Positions 55,610 to 64,000 of a DNA stretch of 64,000 nt are shown piece after piece. The notes beneath the pieces are model-generated. The model worked only from the letters and a program-made list of their open reading frames with translations, ran no database searches and had not been told where the DNA came from. Positions within the stretch are counted from its first letter, which is position 1, and every line of letters starts with the position of its first letter. The DNA is from Pseudo-nitzschia pungens (taxonomy: Eukaryota > Bacillariophyta > Bacillariophyceae > Bacillariales > Bacillariaceae). The DNA is taken from contig CM074766.1 of assembly GCA_037355855.1 (NCBI GenBank), positions 1,488,001-1,552,000 on the forward strand. Reading direction: 5' to 3'. The translations under genes and the position numbers were made by a program.

Positions 55610-56395
55610 ATTACCAGGAGCGCCCGGTAATAACAATTTTTCGGGGAAAAAAAATGAAGGTGGGCTTATTGTTTGATTGACACGCTCAATAAAAATCAGA
55701 TCGGCAATAATAAAATAGCTGAACCGAAATAAAAATTAGGGAAACACGTGCCAATCTGAAGAACATTAAAATGAAAAAATCTGATTTTGATTCGCAGAAT
55801 TAATCGTTATTAATTAAAATAAATAAAAATTAAAAATCAAAAATTAAAATTAATTAATATCAAAAATTAAAAATTAAAATTAATTAAAATTAATTAATAT
55901 TAAAAAAAATTAAAAATCAAAAATTAATTAACGAATATCATTTAATTTTTTTTGATAACCCCCTTCCCTCTCCATTGGTAGCGTGTACAATCTTTGCCGC
56001 TGTTGTGTTCCTTGTTGCTGACGGACCTCCAGGGCAATATTAAAAAATTAAAACAAGAACGTATTAATTAATTTTTGATTTTTAATTTTTTTTAATATTA
56101 ATTAATATTAATTAATTTTAATTAATATTAATTTTTGATTTTTAATATTTATTAATTTTAATTTTTAATTTTTGATATTTATTAATTTTAATTAACAATA
56201 ATATATTCTGCGAATCAGAATTAGATTTATTACTAGAGTGTTGTTTGTTTTGGCACGTGTTATACTAATTTTTTATTTCCATTTAGCTCTTATATTATTG
56301 CCGCTTTAATTTTTTATAAGCCTGACAATCAATAATTCCCTCTCGATTTCTTTTTTTTCCGCGAAAAATAGACATTACCGGGCGCTCCAGGTAAT
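55610..56395. mobile_element. AT-rich foldback element with long inverted ends
   Basis: The ends are inverted copies: ATTACCAGGAGCGCCCGGTAAT on the left and the complement of ATTACCTGGAGCGCCCGGTAAT on the right. Weaker inverted similarity runs inward for about 140 bases (CGGCAATAATA, AACACGTGCCAA). The interior is almost pure A/T built of TTAATT and AAAATTAA words that are themselves inverted around a non-repetitive core at about 55968-56040. The whole 786 bp can fold into one long hairpin. There is no open frame of note. Superfamily is unknown; no clear target duplication. Confidence 0.75.
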
Positions 56396-57039
56396 TCTTA
56401 CCGTACAATGAAATTAGTTTTATCACCCAACCATTTTCACAAAATAATAGTAGTAAGGTTACTGTAACCTTACCCGTACCGTAATTAGTGGAGTTGTAAA
56501 AATTGGAATTGCATAATATTTTTAGAACGTAGCTGTTTTTTGTGGAAGGGTTATACGAGAAAGTGAACTGTTAAAACCCAGTGAAAAACACTTAATTCTG
56601 TGGAAGCCATTAAAAATAATCACAAATGAGGTATTCAGTATGGCATTTAAAAATTATAATTTAGCATGTCGTAATCGGTACTACGAGTCCGACAACAATT
56701 GAGAATCACGAGTGGTGCACTGAAATTAGAACCAATGGAACGCCAGTCAACCACCAATGGACCGGGTAGGAGAACATACCTTAAATAAAAATTATCTCTG
56801 TAATAGATAAATTCCTATAACCCTTTATAGTGTGCTGTTTTGTTAGTGGAAACCCATTGTTCGAGTGCCTTACTAAACTCTTTGTTGAAAAATCACTTTT
56901 TTTGACACCACAGTTCTTCGCATCAGATAACGAGAACACATACCGAACACCTTGACCATGGTGGATCCGGCAGATACCAGAGCCAAAGGGTACTGCGAAA
57001 CAATACCCTAGCATCGCCCTGGATAAAATTGATACAGCA

Positions 57040-57540
57040 GGGGGGACAGCAAGCAGCAGCAACGCGTCGATAATACAGGGGGGGGGGGGGGACAGCAAGC
57101 AGCAGCAACGCGTCGATAATACAGGTGGGGGGACAGCAATCAGCAGCAATCAGCAACGCGTCGATAATACAGGGGGGACAGCAAGCAGCAACGCGTCGAT
57201 AATACATGGGGGACAGCAAGCGGCAGCAAGCAGCAACGCGTCGATAATACATGGGGGACAGCAAGCGGCAGCAAGCAGCAACGCGTCGATAATACATGGG
57301 GGACAGCAAGCGGCAGCAAGCAGCAACGTGTCAATAATACAGGGGAGCAGCGAGCAGCAGCAACGCGTCGATAATACAGGGGGGGACAGCAAACAGCAAG
57401 CAGCAGCAAGCAGCAACGCGTCGATAATACAGGGGGGGGGACAGCAAGCAGCAGCAACGCGTCGCTAATACAAGGGGGGGGACAGCAGGCAGCAAGCAGC
57501 AAACAGCAAGCAGCAGCAACGCGTCGATAGACATGCCACA
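57040..57540 (+). repeat. Minisatellite array, left arm (about 11 units)
   Basis: Units of about 36-52 bases contain CAACGCGTCGATAATACA followed by a G run and GACAGCAAGCAG(CAGCAAG). Start points of the CAACGCGTCGA core are near 57059, 57101, 57150, 57186, 57234, 57282, 57324, 57360, 57412, 57454 and 57514. The units differ mainly in G-run length and in the number of CAG/CAAG words. The array is open on the minus strand only because its unit is low in stops. Confidence 0.9.
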
Positions 57541-58000
57541 GGGGACAGTAAGCAACGAGCAACAATATACAGCGTTTTGCTAGGTTCGACGCGTGGATTA
57601 TGTACAGGCAGTGGTGTGGCTGCAGTGGCACGTCACAGCTGCAACCAATCTCAAGACGACAGCAATGGCGTATGGCAATCTGGCTACAGCGTCGATGGTA
57701 CTTACCCCGGGGTCGTAATAGAGCGCTGAGCGCCATGGTCGATTTCGATTTGGTTGTATTCCTTAGTGGTAGTTTGTTAGTGGATTTGCTTTTGCATGTT
57801 GCAAAAATAGAAATAATGAATTAGTGTTGCTCCTCCAGTTGCTTTGAAATAGGTTTTCCATTGTATACCAATAGCGCTGGCAGTCAATCACTCCCGTGTC
57901 ACTCCCATGTCACTCCCACATCTAAGTATCGAACACTTGTGGGATTCGATTATATTCATCTCCATTGGTGGATATCGAACATAGGTACAATAGAAAACCT

Positions 58001-58195
58001 TGGACGTCCGGGTGGTGGGATTGAAGTCGACCGGCGCCGCAAAGTATAGAAGAACTCCTGGGATTGAAGTCGACCGGCGCCGCAAACTATAGAAGAACTG
58101 ATGGGATTGAAACTGGAGGGGGGACAGCAAACAGCAGCAACAACAGCAAACAGCAGCAACAGCAGCAAACAGCAGCAGCAAGCAACACCAGCTCA
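58001..58195 (+). repeat. Direct duplication and CAG-rich run in the foldback core
   Basis: A 53-base block containing GTCGACCGGCGCCGCAAA and TATAGAAGAACT is repeated twice in tandem (about 58025-58105). It is followed by a GGGGGGACAGCAAACAGCAGCAA-like run to 58195 that resembles the arm array unit without the GCGTCGA core. Confidence 0.8.
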
Positions 58196-58369
58196 TAATT
58201 TTGCTGCTGGCAACATCAAAAAGCCACACCTTGTCCCCAGCAGGAACAGACGACAATCTACAGCAATCGACAATCTACAGCAATCGACCATGGGGAACCA
58301 CTAATAAATAATAATTAATAATACAGTTTATTTTTTGTCTTCTTCCTGCTGGCGCTTGCGCCTCTTGTA

Positions 58370-58932
58370 CTACCGGAACATGTTGGTGGTAATCTTCTCT
58401 GGGGATTGCCCTTTCCGATCGAGGTTTACAACGCGCTCTTTGATTTCATGCGACAATTCACTGTTCTTTCTGGAGGAGAGGTTCCCAGCAATCAGGTCCA
58501 GGGCGTCTGCAGAAGCCGGACTGGTGTCGACAACGGCGGTGCTTCGAACGGGGATCCCGGCAGCAACGGCGGCGCAGCCGATCACGACAGCCCTGGGCCA
58601 TCGGCGGCGCGGGCCGTCTCTCCGTCGCGGTCCAACAACAGAGGGTGCAACACGGATGCAATTTCGCATTCCGCACCCGGTCCGACGCCGATTCGAATTC
58701 CGATGCGAATGGGGTGTATCCCAACCACGAGCTGCCAATCCATCGAAGAACGCGAGAGCCAAGAGCGACTAGCAACTGTTTCGATGCTGAGCAAACCACT
58801 ATCATCAGAGTCCGTATCGAGGTCTTCCAGGCGTTCCCGGCGTTCCTCGACAGTGACGAGCTTGCGAGGGGCAGGTTTGGAGGCAAATTTCTTGCTGAGA
58901 GCAGAAGGGGCCTTTTTGATGAAGAGGGACAT
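58370..58932 (-). pseudogene. Gene-like stretch inside the foldback element, frame-shifted
   Basis: From ATG 58932 a frame begins convincingly (MSLFIKKAPSALSKKFASKP; then VTVEERRERLEDLDTDSDDS) and runs 116 codons. A second minus-strand frame downstream ends equally convincingly (SADALDLIAGNLSSRKNSEL; then RVVNLDRKGQSPEK) at 58370. One indel near 58590 or a small intron would join them. No family is recognised. It may be a host gene fragment captured by the element or the remains of an element gene. Being coding at all is inference from composition. Confidence 0.35.
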
Positions 58933-59287
58933 GGTTTCAGAGCTGATTTGGAGGAAATTTCAGTGTGTAGGGGATTCTGAGGTAAGTACTTTCAATCGAT
59001 CGGACTGAATATTGTGGTAGATTGTCGTGTCTCCGGATCTCCAGATTGCCGTGTTATTTCGATCGATCCATCCATCCATTTCGTCCCCTCTCCTGCTGCT
59101 TCTCACCTCTAGTTGGATGAAGTTTCTTTTTCCACCGGAAGAGCGTTGCTCTGGATACAGGAGGATCTCTCGACGACGCCATACTGGATATCCCAGAGCT
59201 CCTCCTCTTTTGGGATGAGGCCTCTCCTGCCTCTGTTGCCCTAACTCCCTACTAAGTTGCAGTTTGTTACGCGCTTTGGCTCTGGCG

Positions 59288-59470
59288 CGTTGCTGCTGCT
59301 TGCTGCCTGCTGTCCCCCCCCCTGTATTATCGACGCGTTGCTGCTTGCTGCCCCCCCCTGTATTATTGACGCGTTGCTGCTGCTTGCTGCCTGCTGTCCC
59401 CCCCTGGATTATCGACGCGTTGCTGCTGCTTGTTGTCCCCCCCCTGTATTATATCGACGCGTTGAAACCA
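59288..59470 (-). repeat. Minisatellite array, right arm (about 4-5 units)
   Basis: Units with TGTATTATCGACGCGTTGCTGCTGCTTGCTG, the complement of the left-arm unit. A duplicated stretch with CTCCCTACTAAGTTGCAGTTTG and CTTTGGCTCTGG flanks the array on both sides (about 59243-59287 and 59505-59545), which suggests the array expanded within or inserted into the arm. Confidence 0.88.
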
Positions 59471-59843
59471 CTCGCTGTTAGCATCGCTCGCTGTTTGCTG
59501 CTTACTCCCTACTAAGTTGCAGTTTGCGACGCCCTTTGGCTCTGGTATCTGCCGGATCCACCATGGTCAAGGTGTTCGGTATGTGTTCTCGTTATTTTGA
59601 TGCGAAGAACTGTGGTGTCAAAAAAAAGTGATTTTTATAAAGAGTTTAGTGAAGCTCTCAAACAAGGAGTTTCCATTAACAAAAGAGCATACTATAAGAG
59701 GTTATAGGAAATTATCCCCTACAAAATATTTTTTTGTCATTGGTATGTTCTCCTACCCGGTCCATTGGTGGTTGACTGGCGTTCCATTGGTGCTAATTTC
59801 AGTGCACCACTCGTGATTCTCAATTGTTGTCGGACTCGTAGTA

Positions 59844-60171
59844 AAGACAGTTATTTCAGTTGAACATTACGGACACTTTTACCGGTACAACTCCACCCGC
59901 TTACCGGAGGTTCCAATAATCATCATGCTATTTGGAATACCGTAATCATGCGTGCTTAAAAAAGATCTGGAAAGGAGAATGTGGAACATTGTTTATTACG
60001 AAGTACTACGAAGTATGTACAGGGATAGTGACCTTACTACTCACTTTTCTTGCTATTTCTGTCGCAATCACGTAATTGTAAACTGTCGAGGCTCAATTTA
60101 ACCTTCCCTGTTACATTCGTAAACTGCCCCTGCATCTCGATTGAATTGCTTCTGAGTATTGTCAAGGAAGA
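59844..60171. other. Promoter-side intergenic DNA
   Basis: Space between the foldback element and the DUF6824 gene. It holds ATTACGAAGTACTACGAAGTA near 59995. No gene is seen. Confidence 0.5.
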
Positions 60172-61926
60172 ATGGGATTCAGCACACAAGGACCAGATAC
60201 GAAGGCACTAGAGCCGTTTGTCGACGACGAAGAAAAGGATAATCCAGATATTGTAGATGTACTGCTGACACAGGAATTGCTGGGGCTCTCCGTCGAGGAT
60301 AGAAATTCTTTTCAGGAAGAAATCCATGGTGTCACATGTTTGGCCCGGGAAGAAACACCGGCACTTCTTCAAGAATCACTAACGAGACTTCAACAAGAAA
60401 TCGACGTGCTACCTGAAAACAGCAAACAAGCTTATCTAAAGAGCCAATCAATAGTCGACGAGGACACGAACCAACCCCGTGCAACGTACGTCAACACCGA
60501 CGATTTTCGATTGAGATTTCTTCGATTTGAATTGTTTGATGCTCCTAGGGCTGCCGTTCGAATGGCAAACTTCCTTGATCTGATACTGGAATTGTTTGGG
60601 GAGTATGCCTTGCTGAGGCCAATTCGATTGAGCGACTTTTCAAAAACGGAACTTCGGCACTTGAAGAAGGGAAAATATCAATTTCTGCCTTACCGTGATC
60701 GTGGTGGCACTTGTGGAAGGCGGGTCTTCTGTGCATTTCCTGACTTGGAATGGGAAGACATGCCCCCCTTGACACGAAACAAAATATTGATTTATTTGGT
60801 TTGGGTCGCAGGTAACGACGTCAACACCCAAAGGGAGGGTATAGTTTTTGTAATCTGGTTTGATCCGTCGAACAACTATTCGAAGACATTTCCAAAACAG
60901 CTCAAAGATCACAGATTAATTAGTGTGAGGGCAAGCGCCATTCATTCCTGTTCATCTGATACACCTATCCATCGCTTTCGACGGGCGGTATTTTCGATGA
61001 GGATTGGGCATAACCGCTCAAGACTGAAACAACACGTAGGGGCACCAGTGGAGCTACGCTACGCACTGCAATCTTATGGGATACCAGCAGAGCAAATCCC
61101 AATCACATACACAGGAAAAGTAAAGGTGACATACTTTCGACAATGGCTGCGATCTCGGGAATTCGTTGAAAATGATGATTTCGACAGACAAACAGAGAGC
61201 ATCGACCAAGGGTGTGGGAATGATATAAGAAATCCGTCGAGCATGAGTGTATCGCGAGGTCTTGCTACGGACAATACGATGATCAATGAACATAACGCCC
61301 GGGACACTATCATCGAATCACCGTATTTGGACGATATCATATTTCGAAAAGGAGCAAACACATCCTGTCATCCCGGAAACGCAGCCATGACTCGATTGAT
61401 CGAAATCAGGACGAAAAGAGAACTGCAGACACAACACGAACAACAATTTATGACCGACGAAAACCAAAGTAATGATAAGGCTGTTGTAAACATTACCTCA
61501 AAGAGAACCAAAACAAAGCTATTTGTCTCGGAAGTCATCAACGAAATCCGAGAAAAAAAATTCGGAGAAGGGAAAAAGTGTCGTTTTTTGACGTGGGATG
61601 AGCGAGGTTGGTGGACGGAACTTTCGAACGACAACGAAATTCATTCACGCGTCGAATACATTGCCAGGAGCATTCGAAATTCAGTGACAAAAAGCTATCG
61701 ATCATCCACAACACTTGCAGGGCCACCATCAGCTGCAAAATTGACCAGCGCGGACGATGTAGGGAATGGTTCAAAACCTGTTCGTCTCCGAGGGATTGGA
61801 GATGGAGATGTTGGATGGCATAAAAACCAACAGAAGAAAATGAGAGTCACAAGCCAGAGCATTGGGAATGGTATTGAGTCAATGATGGGGGAAACAACTA
61901 GTTTCTGCCAACCTCGTTGCCTCTAA
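60172..61926 (+). CDS. CRAL-TRIO-like plus DUF6824 protein
   Basis: 584 aa, single exon, ATG 60172. Residues of about 100-235 (RLRFLRFELFDAPRAAVRMA, then LPYRDRGGTCGRRVFCAF, then NDVNTQREGIVFVIW) have the order of helices and strands of a divergent CRAL-TRIO/SEC14 lipid-binding domain as found in many diatom proteins. Residues of about 385-510 are a DUF6824 domain: DDIIFRKGANTSCHPGN, a central helix, then KKCRFLTWDERGWWTELSND and a final helix. DUF6824 is a family seen in large numbers in diatoms and of unknown function. No signal peptide is present. The C-terminal 70 residues are polar and probably disordered. The DUF6824 call is stronger than the CRAL-TRIO call. Confidence 0.85.
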   Translation: MGFSTQGPDTKALEPFVDDEEKDNPDIVDVLLTQELLGLSVEDRNSFQEEIHGVTCLAREETPALLQESLTRLQQEIDVLPENSKQAYLKSQSIVDEDTNQPRATYVNTDDFRLRFLRFELFDAPRAAVRMANFLDLILELFGEYALLRPIRLSDFSKTELRHLKKGKYQFLPYRDRGGTCGRRVFCAFPDLEWEDMPPLTRNKILIYLVWVAGNDVNTQREGIVFVIWFDPSNNYSKTFPKQLKDHRLISVRASAIHSCSSDTPIHRFRRAVFSMRIGHNRSRLKQHVGAPVELRYALQSYGIPAEQIPITYTGKVKVTYFRQWLRSREFVENDDFDRQTESIDQGCGNDIRNPSSMSVSRGLATDNTMINEHNARDTIIESPYLDDIIFRKGANTSCHPGNAAMTRLIEIRTKRELQTQHEQQFMTDENQSNDKAVVNITSKRTKTKLFVSEVINEIREKKFGEGKKCRFLTWDERGWWTELSNDNEIHSRVEYIARSIRNSVTKSYRSSTTLAGPPSAAKLTSADDVGNGSKPVRLRGIGDGDVGWHKNQQKKMRVTSQSIGNGIESMMGETTSFCQPRCL

Positions 61927-62657
61927 CAGGTTCTTACGCATAGTACACACACGACTTCATTTCAGATAACACAAACGGCAGGAAACATGTGTAACTCATA
62001 GGTCGATGCAAATCTGCCATTTATTGCAAATGAATATCTTCACACCGCAACTTATTTCGGCAACAGTGACTCATCGGATAGTAACGTACTTCTCATAGTT
62101 GTGCAGTCAAAGAAATAATTATGAAGCATTTTATCCTGAGTTCAAGGCTGGCCGTTTTCCCAGGGTTTTAGGGCTACATCCATGGTGAACAGTCAATAAT
62201 GAAAACATTTCGGTGAATTGAGCGACAATGCAAACAACAATACCATGCGTGAGATAACGTCAAGGTCCAGAATACAAAGAAGTATCTGTAATTTCACTAT
62301 TCAAGAAGTTCTTCTTCACTATTTTCATACGTTTACAACAATATCAATTTCAAAAAAACTTGAAGAGAGGCGTTTGTTCTTGTATAAGTAATGAGTCGAC
62401 ATAAACCATGCCCATGATGAAATTCGTTCCATGATAACTATCCCATCCCTCCATTCCTGTGTGTCAAAGGCTACATTTTTTCGTTGGCAATCAATGCTTC
62501 AGCAACTATTTCCCGATCCTTGAAACTGAGGTGGTTGCCATCCGCCGAAAGTATCAAAATTTCGCAGAAATATGATCAATTCACATTTAATTTGTTTCGC
62601 TCCAATGTGATCCATCACCCCATTTTCATTCATGCTAGAATTTTCGAACGAAAAAAA
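61927..62657. other. Convergent intergenic space
   Basis: AT-rich DNA between the DUF6824 gene and the EF-hand gene; no gene is seen. Confidence 0.5.
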
Positions 62658-62921
62658 TCATTTCTTTCCACCTGGCATAAACTTCTTTGCCATGTCAATC
62701 TTTTTCATGACCGATTTGAATTCGTTGAAGTCTATTTTTCCATCACCACTCTTATCGACGAATCCAAGGATCATTTTCAGATTACTTTCGGGAAGCATTC
62801 CGTTGGTGAGTTTCTTTAGGTCGTTAACGTCGATGTATCCCGAGTTGTCTTTGTCCATGCTAGAAAATAACGTTTTGTACGCCGCGGCGTCTGCTAAGTT
62901 TCCGGAACCGAACATATTCAT
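62658..62921 (-). CDS. Small two-EF-hand calcium-binding protein
   Basis: 87 aa from ATG 62921. Two EF-hand loops are visible: DKDNSGYIDVND (residues of about 23-34) and DKSGDGKIDFNE (about 56-67), both with good calcium ligands at positions 1, 3, 5, 9 and 12; the first loop has Asp rather than Glu at 12. Between them a LTNGMLPESNLKMILGFV helix resembles parvalbumin or half-calmodulin proteins. It has a Lys-rich end (MAKKFMPGGKK) and no targeting signal. It is probably a cytosolic calcium buffer or sensor. Confidence 0.9.
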   Translation of the reverse strand: MNMFGSGNLADAAAYKTLFSSMDKDNSGYIDVNDLKKLTNGMLPESNLKMILGFVDKSGDGKIDFNEFKSVMKKIDMAKKFMPGGKK

Positions 62922-63299
62922 TTTCTTGCTTTTGTGAATGGTGTACGTAATTCAAGAACTATCCAGTCGTTTTCTCTTTCAAGCGCTTGAGTTGTTTGCC
63001 GTTGTCGAATGTGGTTGGAAACTTTATTTTCTAGGTTCGGAACATCACTGGTAATTATTTACTTGAAAAGTTTACCTTGTTTTGAGGACTGTAAGGTGCT
63101 ACAAGAAAAACTGGACAACGAAAAGAATTCGGCCATAAAATAAATAAATACGAAGTGCTACGTAAGGTTTACGTAACTTACATCGTACAAAGCAAAACCG
63201 TACGAGTAAGCCTTACTTCGCAATGAACATAGCGATCGCTTACATAGTAGGTCCACAGGGACCTTGGGATCGTCCTTCCACATAAAATGGTGTTCAGAG

Positions 63300-64000
63300 C
63301 AGGGGTCATAATATAAGAAGGGGTATGCCACGAAGTCTGTCCGTCGCCCGTGTTCGACGTACAAATACTAGTAAAAAAAAATGGCACTCCATATTCCATG
63401 TGTGGTCAAATTTAGAAAAATTTCCCTCAACCTCAATTTTTTTTTTCCACTTTCACTGCATAACACTAACAAAAACTATTACACTTCAATCTATAACAAC
63501 TCCATCAAAAATTGTAACAAAACAATATTTGAATATTGTATCTAGCCCAATTTTTTACAGGGATTATGAATATGTAACTGCTTTTCACTCTAGATGGATG
63601 GAAGATAAAGTAATTTATTTGGATGGATGGTCCAAATTTTGGTTCCAAGTGGAAGCTTTTAATTGAATAAAAATAAAACGGATGACGGACGGACGATCCG
63701 ATTTTGTATTTTATATTCCAGGTGGAAGGCACAGATCACTGGTAGTTTGAATCAGCAATATCAGACAGCAGATGGATGTAAACTGAAAAAGGTACTTACT
63801 ACTTGACTCTCAACTATATACGTGAACTGCATATCAAATTTAAAAGTTGGAGAGTGATTGGAAGTGTACTTGGTAAGTTGCTTTATCAGGTACACTTTTA
63901 CTAGTGATATGCAGTAAATTATGAGAAGAAAAAAATTGACTGAGGGAAATTTTTCTATTTTGGACCACACATGGAATATGAATCACCGATTTTTAGCGAT
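63300..64000. mobile_element. hAT-like non-autonomous transposon, second copy (cut by window end)
   Basis: Starts CAGGGGTCATAATATAAGAA and matches the complement of the copy at 10792-11525 almost base for base, so it is inserted in the opposite orientation. The window stops about 33 bases before the expected other end, exactly where the inner sequence (GATTTTTAGCGAT) would run into the terminal repeat. Only a few substitutions separate the copies. The left 8-bp flank is GTTCAGAG; its partner lies outside the window. Confidence 0.9.

Larger units (their letters stand above)
56679..59843. mobile_element. 3.2-kb foldback transposon with minisatellite arms
   Basis: Long inverted terminal repeats: about 56681-57035 (from CTACGAGTCCGACAACAATT) matches the complement of about 59517-59841. 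Each end is flanked by TA, which could be a TA target duplication. Inside the unique part of each arm lies a tandem array (57040-57540 and 59288-59470), also inverted relative to each other. The core (57545-59250) holds a short direct duplication, CAG-rich sequence and a gene-like minus-strand stretch (58370-58932). No transposase is seen, so it is probably non-autonomous. The layout is that of Foldback/Galileo-type elements. Confidence 0.8.

Noticed and set aside
57040..57540. CRISPR-like array of regularly spaced repeats
   Set aside because: Units are directly adjacent with no unique spacers, vary in G-run length, and occur inverted in the other arm of a foldback element; this is a minisatellite in a eukaryotic genome.
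56923..57736. Long minus-strand frames rich in Leu, Cys and Ile-Asp-Ala
   Set aside because: They are translations of the tandem array and are open in several frames because the unit lacks stops.

Overview
The window looks like nuclear DNA of a diatom, most likely a pennate one. It carries a fucoxanthin chlorophyll a/c light-harvesting protein, several preproteins with the signal-peptide-then-Phe cleavage site used for import into diatom complex plastids, a DUF6824 (HPGN motif) protein, and short GT-AG introns of about 100-430 bp. Genes are compact, lie on both strands, and are separated by intergenic DNA rich in short palindromic words. I could run no database search, so family names rest on recognised motifs.

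Layout. 1-9.3 kb: the 3' part of a PSTAIRE cyclin-dependent kinase; a glutaminyl-tRNA synthetase broken by one extra base; a two-exon plastid carotenoid isomerase/desaturase-like flavoprotein; and a secreted Lys- and Pro/Thr-rich protein. 10.8-11.5 kb: a complete 734-bp hAT-like non-autonomous transposon with an 8-bp target duplication; a near-identical inverted copy closes the window at 63.3-64 kb. 12-24.6 kb: a sulfotransferase-like membrane protein, a six-helix membrane protein, a three-exon dihydroxynaphthoyl-CoA synthase (MenB) ending in a peroxisomal-type SKM, a small two-exon gene, an unassigned protein, a membrane-anchored aldo-keto reductase with a VHL-beta-like tail, and a small membrane protein. 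26.3-32 kb: an Lhcf antenna protein, a cytochrome P450, and a TTL-like membrane-anchored ligase whose last exon I place across an intron. 33.8-43.4 kb: a large secreted protein with thioredoxin-like, thrombospondin-1 and beta-propeller regions, a plastid-type Gln-rich coiled-coil protein, COA5/PET191 with its start codon alone in the first exon, and a predicted thylakoid-lumen alpha/beta hydrolase. 44.6-54.3 kb: a plastid long-chain acyl-CoA (or acyl-ACP) synthetase and a GC-rich stretch with an SDR oxidoreductase, an RluA-type pseudouridine synthase (apparently frame-broken near its end) and a tail-anchored protein. 55.2-59.9 kb: a cluster of three unrelated foldback elements. 60-63 kb: a CRAL-TRIO-like plus DUF6824 protein and a small EF-hand protein.

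Functional themes. Several products point to the plastid and its lipids and cofactors: antenna protein, carotenoid-type flavoprotein, acyl-activating enzyme, lumenal hydrolase, and MenB for phylloquinone (probably made in the peroxisome). There is no operon structure. I see no tRNA, rRNA or CRISPR array.

The most unusual signals are the UCC-UAG +1 frame break in the glutaminyl-tRNA synthetase, the 3.2-kb foldback element with inverted minisatellite arms and a gene-like core, an intergenic word GTAAGGTTAC/GTAACCTTAC present dozens of times and apparently gained as a tiny insertion inside one of two paired repeats, and the AKR-VHL-like fusion.
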